Of a DNA stretch of 64,000 bases, positions 37,516 through 50,095 are shown piece by piece; position 1 is the first letter of the stretch, and every line of letters begins with the position of its first letter. Below the pieces are notes generated by a model, which ran no database searches, was not told the origin of the DNA, and saw nothing but the letters and a program-made list of their open reading frames with translations. A program made the position numbers and the translations under genes. This DNA comes from Halisarca cf. caerulea (Eukaryota; Porifera; Demospongiae; Chondrillida; Halisarcidae): the NCBI GenBank assembly GCA_963170055.1, contig CAUJGJ010000188.1, positions 1,324,171 through 1,388,170 of the forward strand. The letters are read 5' to 3'.

Positions 37516-38524
37516 TGAGATGCAGTGTCCAAAGTGCAAAAGTCGCTAGACCCTACCTTCTCCTTGTCCACGCAGGAGAAGTACAGGGCTAGCAGCTAGA
37601 CTACATATGGTTCTGCAGAGCATATATGACAACAAATGCTGTGAATACTACGTTCATGCATGTTTTGCTTTCTTTTTTAGTCCCTTTTAGCTTGTCTGGC
37701 ACAAGCACATATTACTATTATGTTTACTTGTGTGCCAGTGGTGATCCGTACATGCCACAGTCTTGACATCATATACAGACTATAATGGCTACATATAGTA
37801 CAAAGTGTCTAGGATGCCAGCAAAGATTTTTGTATAGCGTGTACATGATCATGGCTTTTCAGAAACCCCCTTCTTGTTCTTCTCGCTACACCCTCGCCCC
37901 CTCCCCCCCCCCCCCTCCTTGCTGGAATGGTACCTTAAAACTGTTCTTTCACTGAACTTAGTCTCCATATTTAACCAGCAACTGTCAGGCACAGTAGTTC
38001 CTGGAAATTCAGTAATCTTTTTTGGAAATTTTCAAGTGATTCACTCAGGTTTATCAATTCATTTGATTTATGAATCATTCGAAGTGATGGCAGTAATTCA
38101 CAAAGAATCAGAAGATTCAAAACAAGATCATGCGTGACACACAACATCCGTCATCCATGTTTTGTATGCAAGAGTCCTATTCTCGATCTTAATAACTAAA
38201 TAACTAAAATAACTTATTTTTTAAATTTGATTGGACTATTAACCTAATTAACTACATGTATTGCTGTATGCATATATATGCTAAATATGCTCGATATTAC
38301 TGACTGTTTTATTGCATCATCATTCGCATGGTTGAAGAAGAAAAAAAACTATAATCCATGCAGCAACCTGCTAATCCAGCACTGTTTCTCATTTAACAAT
38401 GGGTGCCAGATTATACAGGATCCAATGTATTTGCCATGTCGTCAATTTTTAGAGATTTGATGCGGCATTCTGCATTAATATTTTAGCTGCGGGATTTAGG
38501 AATATGCACACTGTACCCAGTCCA

Positions 38525-38660
38525 ACACACCTTTGTCTAGCTCTATGCCCGTCTAGCCCCATGTATGCCTATCCCTATGCCCATCTAGCCCTATGCCTGT
38601 CTAGCCCTATGTATGTCTAGCCCTAGCATGTCTAGCCCTATGTATGTCTATCCCTAATAT
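38525..38660. repeat. TCTAGCCCTA minisatellite, unit 2
   Basis: Shorter than in unit 1, with variants TCTAGCCCCATGTATGCC and CCATCTAGCCC. Confidence 0.88.
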
Positions 38661-38983
38661 ACCCGTCGAGCCCTGTGTAGCAAACAACCCTGCCTTGTTC
38701 CAATGTTTTGTGATGATTGACATTTGTTTATCCCTGCATCTTTTTTTTCCATTTTTAAATGGTTTATTATTATTAATATACGCAGACAAAGTATCAGACC
38801 ACCCTTTGAATCTTATCATAAGCCTTGCCTCTTGAGGCACCCAACCTTTGTGGTCTTCTCTCGGTCAGCTTCAGTAACCCATCTTTACCTTTACTGCCCC
38901 ATAAAACTATCCTCATTTTCATCTCTTGTTCATCAATGATACTTCAACTTCACACATACAAGCACACATGTATGCATATATAT

Positions 38984-39042
38984 CACACACATACACACAC
39001 GCACGCACGCACGCACACACACACACACATACACACACACAC

Positions 39043-39141
<99 letters not shown>

Positions 39142-39142
39142 C

Positions 39143-39192
<50 letters not shown>

Positions 39193-39216
39193 GCACGCAC
39201 ACACACACACACACAC
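38984..39216. repeat. (CA)n microsatellite, unit 2
   Basis: A CA tract with GCAC clusters near both ends. Confidence 0.97.
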
Positions 39217-39452
39217 AACTTATAGTCACAGGCAAAATACATGCACGTGTGTAAAATGAGGTACTTGGCCCAATAAATTGCATCAGCGAAAGCCAGTGAA
39301 CCACATGTTATGTGATTGTCTTAAAGTGTCTAACTTCTTGACAGTTCTGACTGGCATCATAGTAACATTCACAGGAAACTTTGCATTGTGTTTTTCTGTC
39401 TCAACCTAATCTTCCATTTTTAGTGTTTACAATTATTTCTGTATTCCCTTAG

Positions 39453-39554
39453 AAAGGTTATACTGCACTTCATTATGCCTCAAGACATGGTCATCTCCAC
39501 ATTGTTAGAGAACTGATTGAGAGGATAAATGTTGATGTGTTTACTACTAAGCTG
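39453..39554 (+). CDS. Ankyrin exon A2
   Basis: A 34-codon phase 0-0 exon between TTCCCTTAG and GTATGG. It encodes KGYTALHYASRHGHLHIVRE, then LIERINVDVFTTKL. It is the most divergent A copy in the array (KGY for DGW/NGW, RIN for KMN, TTK for ATK). Fold-determining positions are unchanged. Confidence 0.93.
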
Positions 39555-40113
39555 GTATGGTGTTTGTTATAACTTGTGTGTTTGTTGTTTGCTTATTTGA
39601 ATACACAACAGTCCCTAGTTCCATATCATGACTTATACACTCCCCCTTATATAATTCCCTCCTTATACATACAAACCCTTGTTTTGACGGGCATTAAGTG
39701 ACTTTGTACTATCTATGTCATCCATATCCACTTGTAGAACCTTATAACCCCAGTTAGTTAGGGTGTCCACATCCGCAGTTAATGGTGGTCTATCTCCCGT
39801 TTACACGGCATTCAGTGCAATGGACAACATTAATTGCATTTACTGCTTTCATTTTGTCGTACCTTCATGTGGTAATTGTATTTCGTACAATTATAATAAA
39901 AAGATTCTTTTGATCCTACTTCGCAAGATTTACTGATTGTTGTTGTATTGGATTGAGTGTTTTTAAATAGTTGATCGAATGTGAACTGTAAAGTGAGGTT
40001 TGTTCATTCTAGTTGCAACAATTCAATCCTGTGCAGCTTTATTTATTCAGTGAAGTGTTACCTTATACTCCGGTACTGACCATGTGTAATCATTTTCTCT
40101 TGTTTGTCCTCAG

Positions 40114-40317
40114 GATGGTCTGAATGCCCTTCACCTTGCTGCCTATGGTGGGCATTTGGATATTGTTACATACCTCATTCCAAAGTTTGCAGACAGAAGA
40201 TTTGAGTCTGACAATTATGTTGACACCTGTCTACACTGTGCTGCACGAGAAGGTCATCTGGCAGTAGTGAAGTACCTCATTGAAGAGTGTGGATTTGACC
40301 CTGTTACTGGAAATAAG
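40114..40317 (+). CDS. Ankyrin exon B2 (two repeats)
   Basis: A 68-codon phase 0-0 exon between GTCCTCAG and GTGGGC. The first repeat starts DGLNALHLAAYGGHLDIVTY, the second DNYVDTCLHCAAREGHLAVV, ending DPVTGNK. The position before GGH is Tyr here; it is variable among the B copies (Leu, Tyr, Gly, Cys, Cys, Phe, Cys). Confidence 0.93.
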
Positions 40318-42164
40318 GTGGGCTATTGTTTATTGCATGACACACACACTGTACATCATCTACAACTTTCCTCTCAATTTTCCCCTCCTGACATTTTGAA
40401 TACTTCATCTCAAGCCCTTCAACAGTATAGTCCAACCTCAATTTCATCACACTCTCTTGATTTCATACTCAGTTGTACTTCTTGGCTACACCATGAATAC
40501 TACTATCACTCCATTTAGCGTTGAATACGCATCTGAACACACTTTAATGAAGCTTAGCTGTACAAGGGTTTTTGGCTATATCAGTGTGAGATAGACCAGA
40601 TCTCACTGCACTACGTTAAGGTCTTTTCAATACAAACTTCATCACTCTTTCTCTCTCGAGTTTATGTTAAAGTCCATGCTGTACTATTAAGGCTTCTTTT
40701 AACCCATACCATCAATATTATTGGCACACACACATGCCGTTGTCAATAGCAGAATGTATTATTTATTGTGTTCAGCATCAAGGCCATTGGAGAAGGTCAA
40801 TATTGCCAACTGATATCGACCTTTTCCTAACACATTATTTTGATGGTTGATGCTGCCTGTATGGAAATATCAAGAGATTAAAATTCTGTTATGACTGTCC
40901 TGTTTGTGGAGTTTAGCAAGTAGCAAAAATAACCCAGGCCTGCATTTTCCCAAACCATTGCAGCCTACCTTCGACATATTTATGGAACACTAATTGAATT
41001 CACTTTGGTAGCTTTTAAGTACTATAAGCTGTAACAATATGTTTGCTGTACACAATATCAAACCCATATAGTCTTTCTACTCCTGATGTGTTTTGATCCA
41101 GAATGGACTTTATTTGAAGCTGTAGTAATTTCTGTGAGAACATCAAGTGCTTGAGCAAGGTTATAAGTTTGTGCTTCTGTGGACTTGCAGCCTCCACACT
41201 TCTATTCTGCTGTTGTGTGCTCACGTAGTATGCAATGTACCTCAACAAGGTACAGTAAATTATGAAATAGATATTTCCATTTGAAGGGAATGTTGTAGTG
41301 AAGCTCTTTTGACTGGTGCCACACAACTTTATTACCAAACTTATTAGCATAGAACACATTGAATTTGCAGCTATCTAAATACTTTTAGGATGGTTACTAG
41401 AACCTCAGGCCCATAGCAAGGGGTGCATTGGGTGCGTCCCCCCCTCCCCCCTCTCCAGGGAAGTAGCTACGAAGGTTTTATCCGGGGGCAACCCCAGGGT
41501 ATGTTTCCCCCCTAAGCAGAAAGGTTCCCTTGAAATTCTATCCTAGCTATAACACACATGCACAGTTGCAACAGACTGATCTGTGTACTGTATTCTAAAC
41601 AGCTTGAGTGGTATAAAACAGCCTCATTTATCACCTTCTGAGGCATAAAAACTAAAATATTTTCTGAGGAAGCAAACCCCCATATCCCCCTAGCTTAGAC
41701 CACTATCATTCTACATACATATCTGCCCTCTATAACATCACTATACTTTGCCATAGCCCCGTCTGTCTTCATCGTTATTCTAAAAGAGACCCTGATGTAT
41801 AAGCTGCATGTATGAGTGGGGTTTTTAATAACATTGAATGCACATGCTTGCACCACCCCGCCCTGCGTGTCCGTGTGTACATAGTATTTACAGATGTGTA
41901 GGGTCCCCAAAAAATTTGACCCCGGATAAAATCCTGGCTACCATTGTTTCCTGGTTGTCAGGAAATCCCCCTCGTCAATCTTAAGCCACCAGTGTGCCAA
42001 TTAATGCTGCAATTAATCTCAATACTTACTCCAGTTGTCACCTACATCTACCTGTTCTGCTTGTCCAGCTGCTAGCCCCTACTTTTACCCTTTGCATGGG
42101 CGAAAACAGTTGGGTCTAGCTGCAGGATTTAGGAATATGCATACTGTACCCAGTCCAACACACC

Positions 42165-42305
42165 TTTGTCTAGCTCTATGCCCGTCTAGCCCCATGTATG
42201 CCTATCCCTATGCCCATCTAGCTCTATGCATGTCTAGCCCTAGCATGTCTAGCCCTAGCATGTCTAGCCCTAGCATGTCTAGCCCTATGTATGTCTATCC
42301 CTAAT
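42165..42305. repeat. TCTAGCCCTA minisatellite, unit 3
   Basis: It contains four consecutive TCTAGCCCTAGCATG monomers, a local expansion not seen in units 1 and 2. Confidence 0.9.
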
Positions 42306-42628
42306 ATGACCGTCGAGCCCTGTGTAGCAAACAACCCTACCTTGTTCCATTGTTTTGCGATGATTGACATTTGTTTATCCCTACATCTTTTTTTCCATTT
42401 TTAAATGGTTTATTATTATTAATATGCACAGACAAAGTATCAGACCACCCTTTGAATCTTATCATAAGCCCTGCCTCTGGAGTGGCGCCCAACCTTTGTG
42501 GTCTACTCTCAATCAGCTTCAATAACTTTTCGTTACCTTTCCTGCCCCATTAAGCTAACCTCATTTCATCTCTTGTTCATCAATGATACTTCAACTTCAC
42601 ACATGCAAGCACACATGTATGCATATAC

Positions 42629-42935
42629 CGTAGAGCGGGAAATTTTCGCGGCATAAATTTTCGCGAATTGAACTAAAATGTAATTTTCGTGAGTTTTATT
42701 TTCACGATGTGAAAATTTTTTTGGCATTTTTTTATGTTTACGAGTCATTTGTGTCCTTTTCTAGACCATTTCAAGTTCGGAGCGTGCTTTTCACTGAGTT
42801 TAACCCTCCATTCCTTAGAGAATCTTGTTACAGCATGCTGTTTTCCCAACTTAAGTGCGCATCTGTCGAAATTTTCACAGTTAAAGTTTCGCGAATCTGT
42901 ACAATTCGCAAATATAGCGAAAATATTACCTCGCG

Positions 42936-42937
<2 letters not shown>
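42629..42937. mobile_element. CCGTAGAGCGGGAAATTTTCGCG MITE, copy 1 (right end lost)
   Basis: It starts TA-CCGTAGAGCGGGAAATTT and runs to CCTCGCGAAA, where a (CA)n tract replaces the final CCCAATCTACGG seen in copy 2. It is rich in CGCGAA motifs. Inserted at the same sequence (GCATATA) as copy 2, so the two are duplicates of one insertion. Confidence 0.8.

Positions 42938-42990
<53 letters not shown>
42938..42990. repeat. (CA)n microsatellite, unit 3
   Basis: A short CA tract that joins the MITE directly to sequence normally found downstream of exon A. It marks the deletion of exon A in this unit. Confidence 0.95.
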
Positions 42991-42993
<3 letters not shown>

Positions 42994-43247
42994 TCACACA
43001 TTATAATTGTATTCCGTACAATTATATTGAAAAGATTCTTTTGATCCTACTTTGCAAGATTTACTGATTGTTGTTGTATTGGATTGAGTGTTTTTGAATA
43101 GTTGACCGAATGTGAACTGTAAGGTGAAGTTTGTTCATTCTAGTTGCAACAATTCAATCCTGTGCGGCTTAATAAGTTATTCAGTGAAGTGTTACCTTAT
43201 ACTCTGGTACCAACCATGTGTAATCATTTTCTCTTGTTTGTCCTCAG

Positions 43248-43451
43248 GGTGGTCTGAATGCCCTTCACCTTGCTGCCGGTGGTGGGCATTTGGATATTGT
43301 TACATATCTCATTCCAAAGTTTGCAGACAGAAGATTTGAGTCCACCAACTTGGGTGACACCTGTCTACACTGTGCTGCACAGGAAGGTCATCTGGTAGTA
43401 ATGAAGTACCTCATTGAAGAGTGTGGATTTGACCCTGGTACTGGAAATAAG
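43248..43451 (+). CDS. Ankyrin exon B3 (two repeats)
   Basis: A 68-codon phase 0-0 exon, GTCCTCAG to GTGGGC. It starts GGLNALHLAAGGGHLDIVTY, with Gly for the usual first Asp. The second repeat begins FESTNLGDTCLHCAAQEGHL, where STNLGD replaces SDNYGD; B6 shares this. It ends DPGTGNK. The read-through frame beyond the donor is broken early by a one-base deletion, while the ankyrin part is intact. Confidence 0.93.
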
Positions 43452-45739
43452 GTGGGCTATTGTTTATTGCATGACACACACATTGTACATCATCTGCAAC
43501 TTCCTCTCAATTCTCCCCCTTGACATGTTGAATACTTCATCTCAAGCCCTTCAGCAGTATAATCCAACCTCAATTTCATCACACTCTCTTGATTTCATAC
43601 TCAGTTGTACTTCTTGGCTACACTATGAATACTATTATCACTCCATTAGCGTATATACGTATCTGAACACATTTTAATGAAGCTTAGCTGTACAAGGTTT
43701 TTGGCTATATCATTGTCAGATAGACCAGATCTCACTGCACTACATTAAGGTCTGTTTAATACAAACTTCACCACTCTTTCTCTCTTGAGTTTATGTTAAA
43801 GTCCATGCTGTACTATTAAGGCTTCTTTTTTACCCTTACCATCAATATTATTGGCACACACACATACCCTTATCAGTAGCAGAATGTATTGTTTATTGTG
43901 TTCAGCATCAAGGCCATTGGAGAAGGTCAATACTGCCAACTGATATCGACCTTTTCCTAACGCATTATTTTGATTGTTGATGCTGCCTGTACGGAAATAT
44001 CGAGAGATTAATATTCTGTTATGACTGTCCTGTTTGTGGAGTTTAGCAAGTAGCAAAAATAACCCAGGCCTGCATTTTCCCAAACCATTGCAGCCTACCT
44101 TCGACATATTTATGGAACACTAATTGAATTCAATTTGGTAGCTTTTAAGTACTATAAGCTGTAACAATATGTTTGATGTACACAATATCAAACCCATATA
44201 GTCTTTCTACTCCCGATGTGTTTTGATCCAGAATGGACTTTATTTGAAGCCGTAGTAATTTCTGTGAGAACATCAAGTGCTTCAGCAAGGTTATAAGTTT
44301 GTGCTTTTGCAGACTTGCAGCCTCCACACTTCTATTCTGCTGTTGTGTGGATACGTAGTATGCAATGTACCTCAACAAGGTACAGTAAATTATGAAATAG
44401 ATATTTCCATTTAAAGGGAATGTTGTAGAAATAGATATTTCCATTTAAAGGGAATGTTGTAGTGAAGCTCTTTGACTGGTGCCTCACATCTTTATTACCA
44501 AACATATTAGCATAGAACACATTGAATTTGCAGCTATCTAAATACTTTTAGGATGGTTACTAGAACCTCAGGCCCATAGCAAGAGGTGCATTGGGTGTGT
44601 TGCCCCCCCCCCCCCCCCCCTCTCCAGGAGAATAGCTACCAAGGTTTTATCCGTGGGCAAACCCTGGGTATGGTTCCCCCCTAAGCAGAAAGGTTCCCTT
44701 GAAATTCTATCCTAGCTATAACACACATGCACAGTTGCAACTGACTAATCTGTGTACTGTATTCAAAAACAGCTTAAGCGGTATAAAACAGCCTCATTTA
44801 TCACCTTCTGAGGCAACAAAACTAAAATATTTCCTGAGGAAGCAAACCCCCGGACCCCCCTAGCTTAGACCACTCTCATTCTACATACATATCTACCCTC
44901 TATAACATCACTATACTTCACCATAGCCCTTCATGGTTATTCTAAAAGAGACCCTGATGTATAAGCTGCATGTGTGAGTGGGGTTTTTAATAACATTGAA
45001 TGCACATGCTTGCACCACCCCGCCCTGCGTGTGCGTGTGTACATAGTATTTACAGATGTGTAAGTTCCCCCAAAAATTTGACCCCGGATGAAATCCTGGC
45101 TACTATTGTGTCCTGCTTGTCAGGAAATCCCCCTCATCAATCATAAGCCACCAGTGTGCCAATTAATGATGCAATCAATCTCAGCACTCACTCCAGTTGT
45201 CACCTACATCCACCTGTTCTGCTTGTCTAGCTGCTAGCCCCTACTTTTACCCTCTGCATGGGCGGAAAAATTTGAGTCTAGCAACTATTGTAGTTTTAAC
45301 ACCTCATTGCGACCAATCAGATTGCATTGCACCGAATCGGTACAATGCAATCTGATTAGTCAATCGAAATAAGAGACTGAAAATGGGCATTTATCTTTTC
45401 GATCTTTACAGAATGCTTTACGTTAACTTTGTTCCTTGTTCTTGATTCAACCGTTTGAGATGAATGCCTCTTGAAGTCATGTGTTATCGTTAGATCCCGA
45501 ATCTTGGAGCAGCATAGTACGATGGCGATGGATCTTGCAGCAGAGATGTTTCCGTACATCTTCCGATCGCCTCAGGTCAATCAGGGATTTTGACATGGAC
45601 CGTTTTGTATCTGTAAGTTTAGAATGGCCCTTTCTAACCCTGAAATACTACTGAAGTATTCTAGCGGGAAAAAATGTACAATCCTTTGCAACCTGATGGA
45701 TTACTGAGTTGATAACAATACACGTCTAGCCTTCATTAA

Positions 45740-45960
45740 CCCTTTATTGTGGGACATGCGCGCTCGCGAAAAACGCATTGTTGTGGACGGGCCACTTAAA
45801 TATTAGCTCAACGTGTGGCTGTGAGTGATAAGCGAATCTTAACGAAATTTGTTCAAATTTTGTATGCAGGCTATGTGTGGTGATAAGGGCACATGGTATA
45901 AATTTGAGGGCTGTGGTACACATTACAACGAAGTTACAACTAATAGTAAATAGTACAAAA
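45740..45960. mobile_element. piggyBac-like left end, unit 3
   Basis: TTAA (45736-45739) is followed by CCCTTTATTGTGGGACATGC. A second internal TTGTTGTGGACGGGCCACTT follows. The right end is not identifiable, and the extent is approximate. Confidence 0.55.
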
Positions 45961-46364
45961 AGAACTAACACACAACATCCGTCATCCATGTTTTGTTATG
46001 CAAGAGTCCTATTGTCCATCTTAATAACTAAATGACTAAAATAACTTTTTTTTTAAATATAATTGGACTATTAACCTGATTAACTACATGTATTGCTGTA
46101 TACATATATATGCTAAATATGCTCAATATTACTGACTATTGTATTACATCATCATTCGCATGGTTGAAGAAGAAAAAACTCTATAATCCAGCAACCTGCT
46201 AATCCAGCTCTGTTTCTCATTTAACAATGGGTGCCGGATTATACAGGATCCACTGTATTTGCCATTTCGTCAATTTTTAGAGATTTGATGGGGCATCCTA
46301 CATTAATATTTTAGCTGTGGGATTTAGGAATATGCACACTGTACCCAGTCCAACACACCTTTGT

Positions 46365-46560
46365 CTAGCTCTATGCCCGTCTAGCCTCGTGTATGCCTAT
46401 CCCTATGCCTGTCTAGCCCTATGTATGTCTAGCCCTATGCATGTCTAGCCCTAGCATGTCTAGCCCTATGTATGTCTAGCCCTAGCATGTCTAGCCCTAT
46501 GTTTGTCTAGCCCTAGCATGTCTAGCCCTATGTATGTCTATCCCTAATATACCCGTTGAG
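46365..46560. repeat. TCTAGCCCTA minisatellite, unit 4
   Basis: Alternating TCTAGCCCTATGTATG and TCTAGCCCTAGCATG monomers. A more diverged relative with CCATCTAGCCC lies at 47150-47245, in the segment that replaced exon A. Confidence 0.9.
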
Positions 46561-46849
46561 CCCTGTGTAGCAAACAACCCTACCTTGTACCAATGTTTTG
46601 CGATGATTGACATTTGTTTATCCCTACATCTTTTTTTTTTCCATTTTTAAATGGTTTATTATTATGAATATACACAGACAAAGTATCAGACCACCCTTAG
46701 AATCTTATCATAAGCCTTGCCTCTGGAGAGGCGCCCAACCTTTGTGGTCTCTTCTCAATCAGTTTCAGTAACTCTTCGTTACCTTTCCCGCCCTATTAAA
46801 CTAACCTCATTTTCATCTCTTGTCCATCAATGATACTTCAACTTACACA

Positions 46850-46850
46850 C

Positions 46851-46931
<81 letters not shown>
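46850..46931. repeat. (CA)n microsatellite, unit 4
   Basis: A short CA tract, about 80 bp, followed by the normal CTACTTATATTCACAGAC flank. Confidence 0.96.
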
Positions 46932-47061
46932 TACTTATATTCACAGACAAAATACCTGCACATGTGTAAATTGAGGTACTTGGCCTAATAAATTGCATCA
47001 GCGAAAGCCAGTGAACCACATTTTATGTGATTGTCTTAAAGTGTCTAACTTCTTGACAGTT

Positions 47062-47355
47062 CTCCCGCAGCACCTGCATATGTACTGTAAAATGTGCTGC
47101 ACGTGTGGGATGTAGGAATTTGCACAGTGTGCACTCAATCCAACTAAACTCTGTCTAGCCCTATACCCATCCAGCCTCATGTATGTGTAGCCCTATGCTC
47201 ATCTAGCCCTATGTCTGTCTTGCCCTTTGCCCACCTAACCCGCAGCCTTTACCGGTTTGGCAACTTACCCTTGTTCCAAGTGTTTTTGGGGAATCCTTTT
47301 TGATAATGCCTTTTGCACGATCCTGTGTCAATCCTACATCCTTTTACCATTTTTA
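47062..47355. other. Foreign segment replacing exon A in unit 4
   Basis: After TTGACAGTTCT the normal sequence (GACTGGCATCAT and then exon A) is absent. About 290 bp follow instead, with CCCGCAGCACCTGCATATG, a diverged minisatellite and CATTTTTAAATG. Normal sequence resumes with CCTTATAATTCCCTCC, downstream of where exon A should be. It resembles an older copy of the minisatellite-containing block. Confidence 0.75.
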
Positions 47356-47834
47356 AATGTTTTTTATACACCCTTATAATTCCCTCCTTATACATACAAA
47401 CCCTTGTTTTGTCTGGCATTAAGTGATTTTGTACTATCTATATCATCCATATCCACTTGTAGAACCTTATAACCCCAGTTAGTTAGGGTGTCCACATCAA
47501 CAGTTAATGGTGGTCTATCTCCCATTTACATGGCATTCAGTGCAAAGGACAACATGGCATTTACTGATTTCATTTTGTCTTACCTTCATGTGGTAATTGT
47601 ATTCCGTACAATTATAATAAAAAGATTCTTTTGATCCTACTTTGCAAGATTTACTGATTGTTGTTGTATTGGATTGAGTGTTTTTGAATAGTTGACCGAA
47701 TGTGAACTGTAAAGTGAGGTTTGTTCATTCTAGTTGCAACAATTCAATCCTGTGCGGCTTTATTTATTCAGTAAAGTGTTACCTTATACTCCGGTACCGA
47801 CCATGTGTAATCATTTTCTCTTGTTTGTCCTCAG

Positions 47835-48038
47835 GATGGTCTGAATGCCCTTCACCTTGCTGCCTGTGGTGGGCATTTGGATATTGTTACATACCTCATT
47901 CCAAAGTTTGCAGACAGAAGATTTGAGTCTGACAATTATGGTAACACCTGTCTACACTGTGCTGCACAGGAAGGGCAACTGGTAGTAATGAAGTACCTCA
48001 TTGGAGAGTGTGGATTGGACCCTGGTACTGGAAATAAG
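47835..48038 (+). CDS. Ankyrin exon B4 (two repeats)
   Basis: A 68-codon phase 0-0 exon, TCCTCAG to GTGGGC. The first repeat starts DGLNALHLAACGGHLDIVTY. The second is DNYGNTCLHCAAQEGQLVVM, where GQL replaces GHL, and it ends LDPGTGNK. Exon A is missing from this unit, so if B3 and B4 are both used they are spliced to each other without an A repeat between them. Confidence 0.93.
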
Positions 48039-49148
48039 GTGGGCTATTGTTTATTGCATGACACACACATTATACATCATCTGCAACTTTCCTCTCAATT
48101 CTCCCCTCCTGACATTTTGAATACGTCATCTCAAGCCCTTCAGCAGTATAGTCCAACCTCAATTTCATCACACTCTCTTGATTTCATACTCAGTTGTACT
48201 TCTTGGCTACACTATGAATACTATTATCACTCCATTTAGCGTTAAATACGCATCTGAACACATTTTAATGAAGCTTAGCTGTACAAGGGGTTTTGGCTAT
48301 ATCAGTGTCAGATTGACCAGATCTCACTGCACTACGTTAAGGTCTTTTCAATACAAACTTCACCACTCTTTCTCTCTTGAGTTTATGTTAAAGTCCATGC
48401 TGCACTAATAAGGCTTCTTTTTTACCCATACCATCAATATTATTGGCACCCATACATGCAACAGAATGTGTTATTTATTGTGTTCAGCATCAAGGCCATT
48501 GGAGAAGGTCAATACTGCCAACTGATATCGACCTTTTCCTAGCACATTATTTTGTTTGTTGATGCTACCTGTACGGAAATATCGAGAGATGTAAATTCTG
48601 TAACAACTGTCCTGTTTGTGTAGTTTAGCAAGTAGCAAAAATAACCCAGGCCTGCATTTTCCCAAACCATTGCAGCCTACCTTCGACATATTTATGGAAC
48701 ACTAATTGAATTCACTTTGGTAGCTTTTAAGTACTATAAGCTGTAACAATATGTTTGCTGTACACAATATCAAACCCATATAATCTTTCTACTCCTGATG
48801 TGTTTTGATCCAGAATGGACTTTATTTGAAGCTGTAGTAATTTCTGTGAGAACATCAAGTGCTTGAGCAAGGTTATAAGTTAGTGCTTCTGCAGACTTGC
48901 AGCCTCCACACTTCTATTCTGCTGTTGTGTGGTCATGTAGTATGCAATATACCTCAACAAGGTACAGTAAATTATGAAATAGATATTTCCATTTAAAGGG
49001 AATGTTGTAGTGAAGCTCTTTGACTGATGCCACACAACTTTATTGCCAAACTTATTAGCATAGAACACATTGAATTTGCAGCTATCTAAATACTTTTAGG
49101 ATGGTTACTAGAACCTCAGGCCCATAGCAAGGGGTGCATTGGGTGCAT

Positions 49149-49150
<2 letters not shown>

Positions 49151-49182
<32 letters not shown>
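49151..49182. repeat. Poly(C) tract, unit 4
   Basis: About 30 C in a row, the longest homopolymer in the window. Confidence 0.9.
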
Positions 49183-49184
<2 letters not shown>

Positions 49185-49904
49185 AGGGGAAATAGCTATC
49201 AAGGTTTTATCCGGGGGCAACCCCTGGGTATGGTTCCACCCTAAGCAGAAAGGTTAATTCCCTTGAAATTCTATCCTAGCTATAACACACATGCACAGTT
49301 GCAACAGACTGATCTGTGTACTGTATTCTAAACAGCTTGAGTGGTATAAAACAGCCTCATTTATCACCTTCTGAGGCATAAAAACTAAAATATTTCCTGA
49401 GGAAGCAAACCCCCGGACCCCCCTAGCTTAGACCACTATCATTCTACATACATAACTGCCCTCTATAACATCACTCTACTTTGCCATAGCCCCCCCGTCC
49501 GTCTTCATCGTTATTCTAAAGGAGACCCTGATGTATAAGCTGCATGTATGAGTGGGGTTTTTAATAACATCGAATGCACATTCTTGCACCACCCCGCCCT
49601 GCGCGCGTGTGTGTACATAGTATTTACAGATGTGTAGGTTCCCCCAAAAATTTGACCGGAATAAAATCCTGGCTACCATTGTTTCCTGGTTGTCAGGAAA
49701 TCCCCCTCATCAATCTTAAGCTACCAGTGTGCCAATTAATGCTGCAATTAATCTCAACACTCACTCCAGTTGTCACCTACATCCACCTGTTCTACTTGTC
49801 CAGCTGCTAGCCCCTACATTTACTCTTTGCATGGGTGGAAAAAAGTTGGGTCTAGCTGCGGGATTTAGGAATATGCACACTGTACCCAGTCCAGCACACC
49901 TTTG

Positions 49905-50095
49905 TCTAGCTCTATGCCCATCTAGCCCAATGTATGCCTATCCCTATGCCCGTCTAGCCCTAGCATGTCTAGCCCCACGTATACCTAACCCTATACCCGT
50001 CTAGCCCTAGCATGTCTAGCCCTATGCATGTCTAGCCCTATGTTTGTCTAGCCCTAGCATGTCTAGCCCTATGTATGTCTATCCCTAATATGCCC
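49905..50095. repeat. TCTAGCCCTA minisatellite, unit 5
   Basis: Mixed TCTAGCCCTAGCATG, TCTAGCCCTATGCATG and CGTCTAGCCC monomers. Confidence 0.9.

Larger units (their letters stand above)
36570..37601. mobile_element. Fold-back element inserted in the hAT-like element, unit 1
   Basis: The left arm GTCCAGCTGCTAGCCCCTAC continuing to TTTGGGTCTAGCAACT is mirrored at the right by AGTCGCTAGACCCTAC and GTACAGGGCTAGCAGC. The arms are about 60 bp. It contains the palindrome at 36664-36698 and two related piggyBac-like pieces. A similar left arm exists in unit 3 (about 45220-45290) and a shortened one in units 2 and 4. Confidence 0.6.
36440..37896. mobile_element. Interrupted hAT-like element in unit 1
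   Basis: 36440-36560 matches the left part of the hAT-like element at 18881-19314 (CCATTGTTTCCTGGTTGTC, GCAATTAATCTCAACAC, CAGTTGTCACCTA). 37610-37896 matches its right part (AGAGCATATATGAC, TTCATGCATG, CATGATCATGGCTTTTCAGA, AACCCCCTT, TTCTCGCTACACCC). About 1 kb of other repeat lies between. The left part alone recurs in units 2-5 and near 63690. Confidence 0.7.

Noticed and set aside
43796..44520. Minus-strand frames repeated in several units (for example at 43796-44107, 48471-48689, 62509-62727)
   Set aside because: They recur only because the unit is duplicated. Lengths and ends vary between units through indels, there is no domain and no splice logic on that strand.
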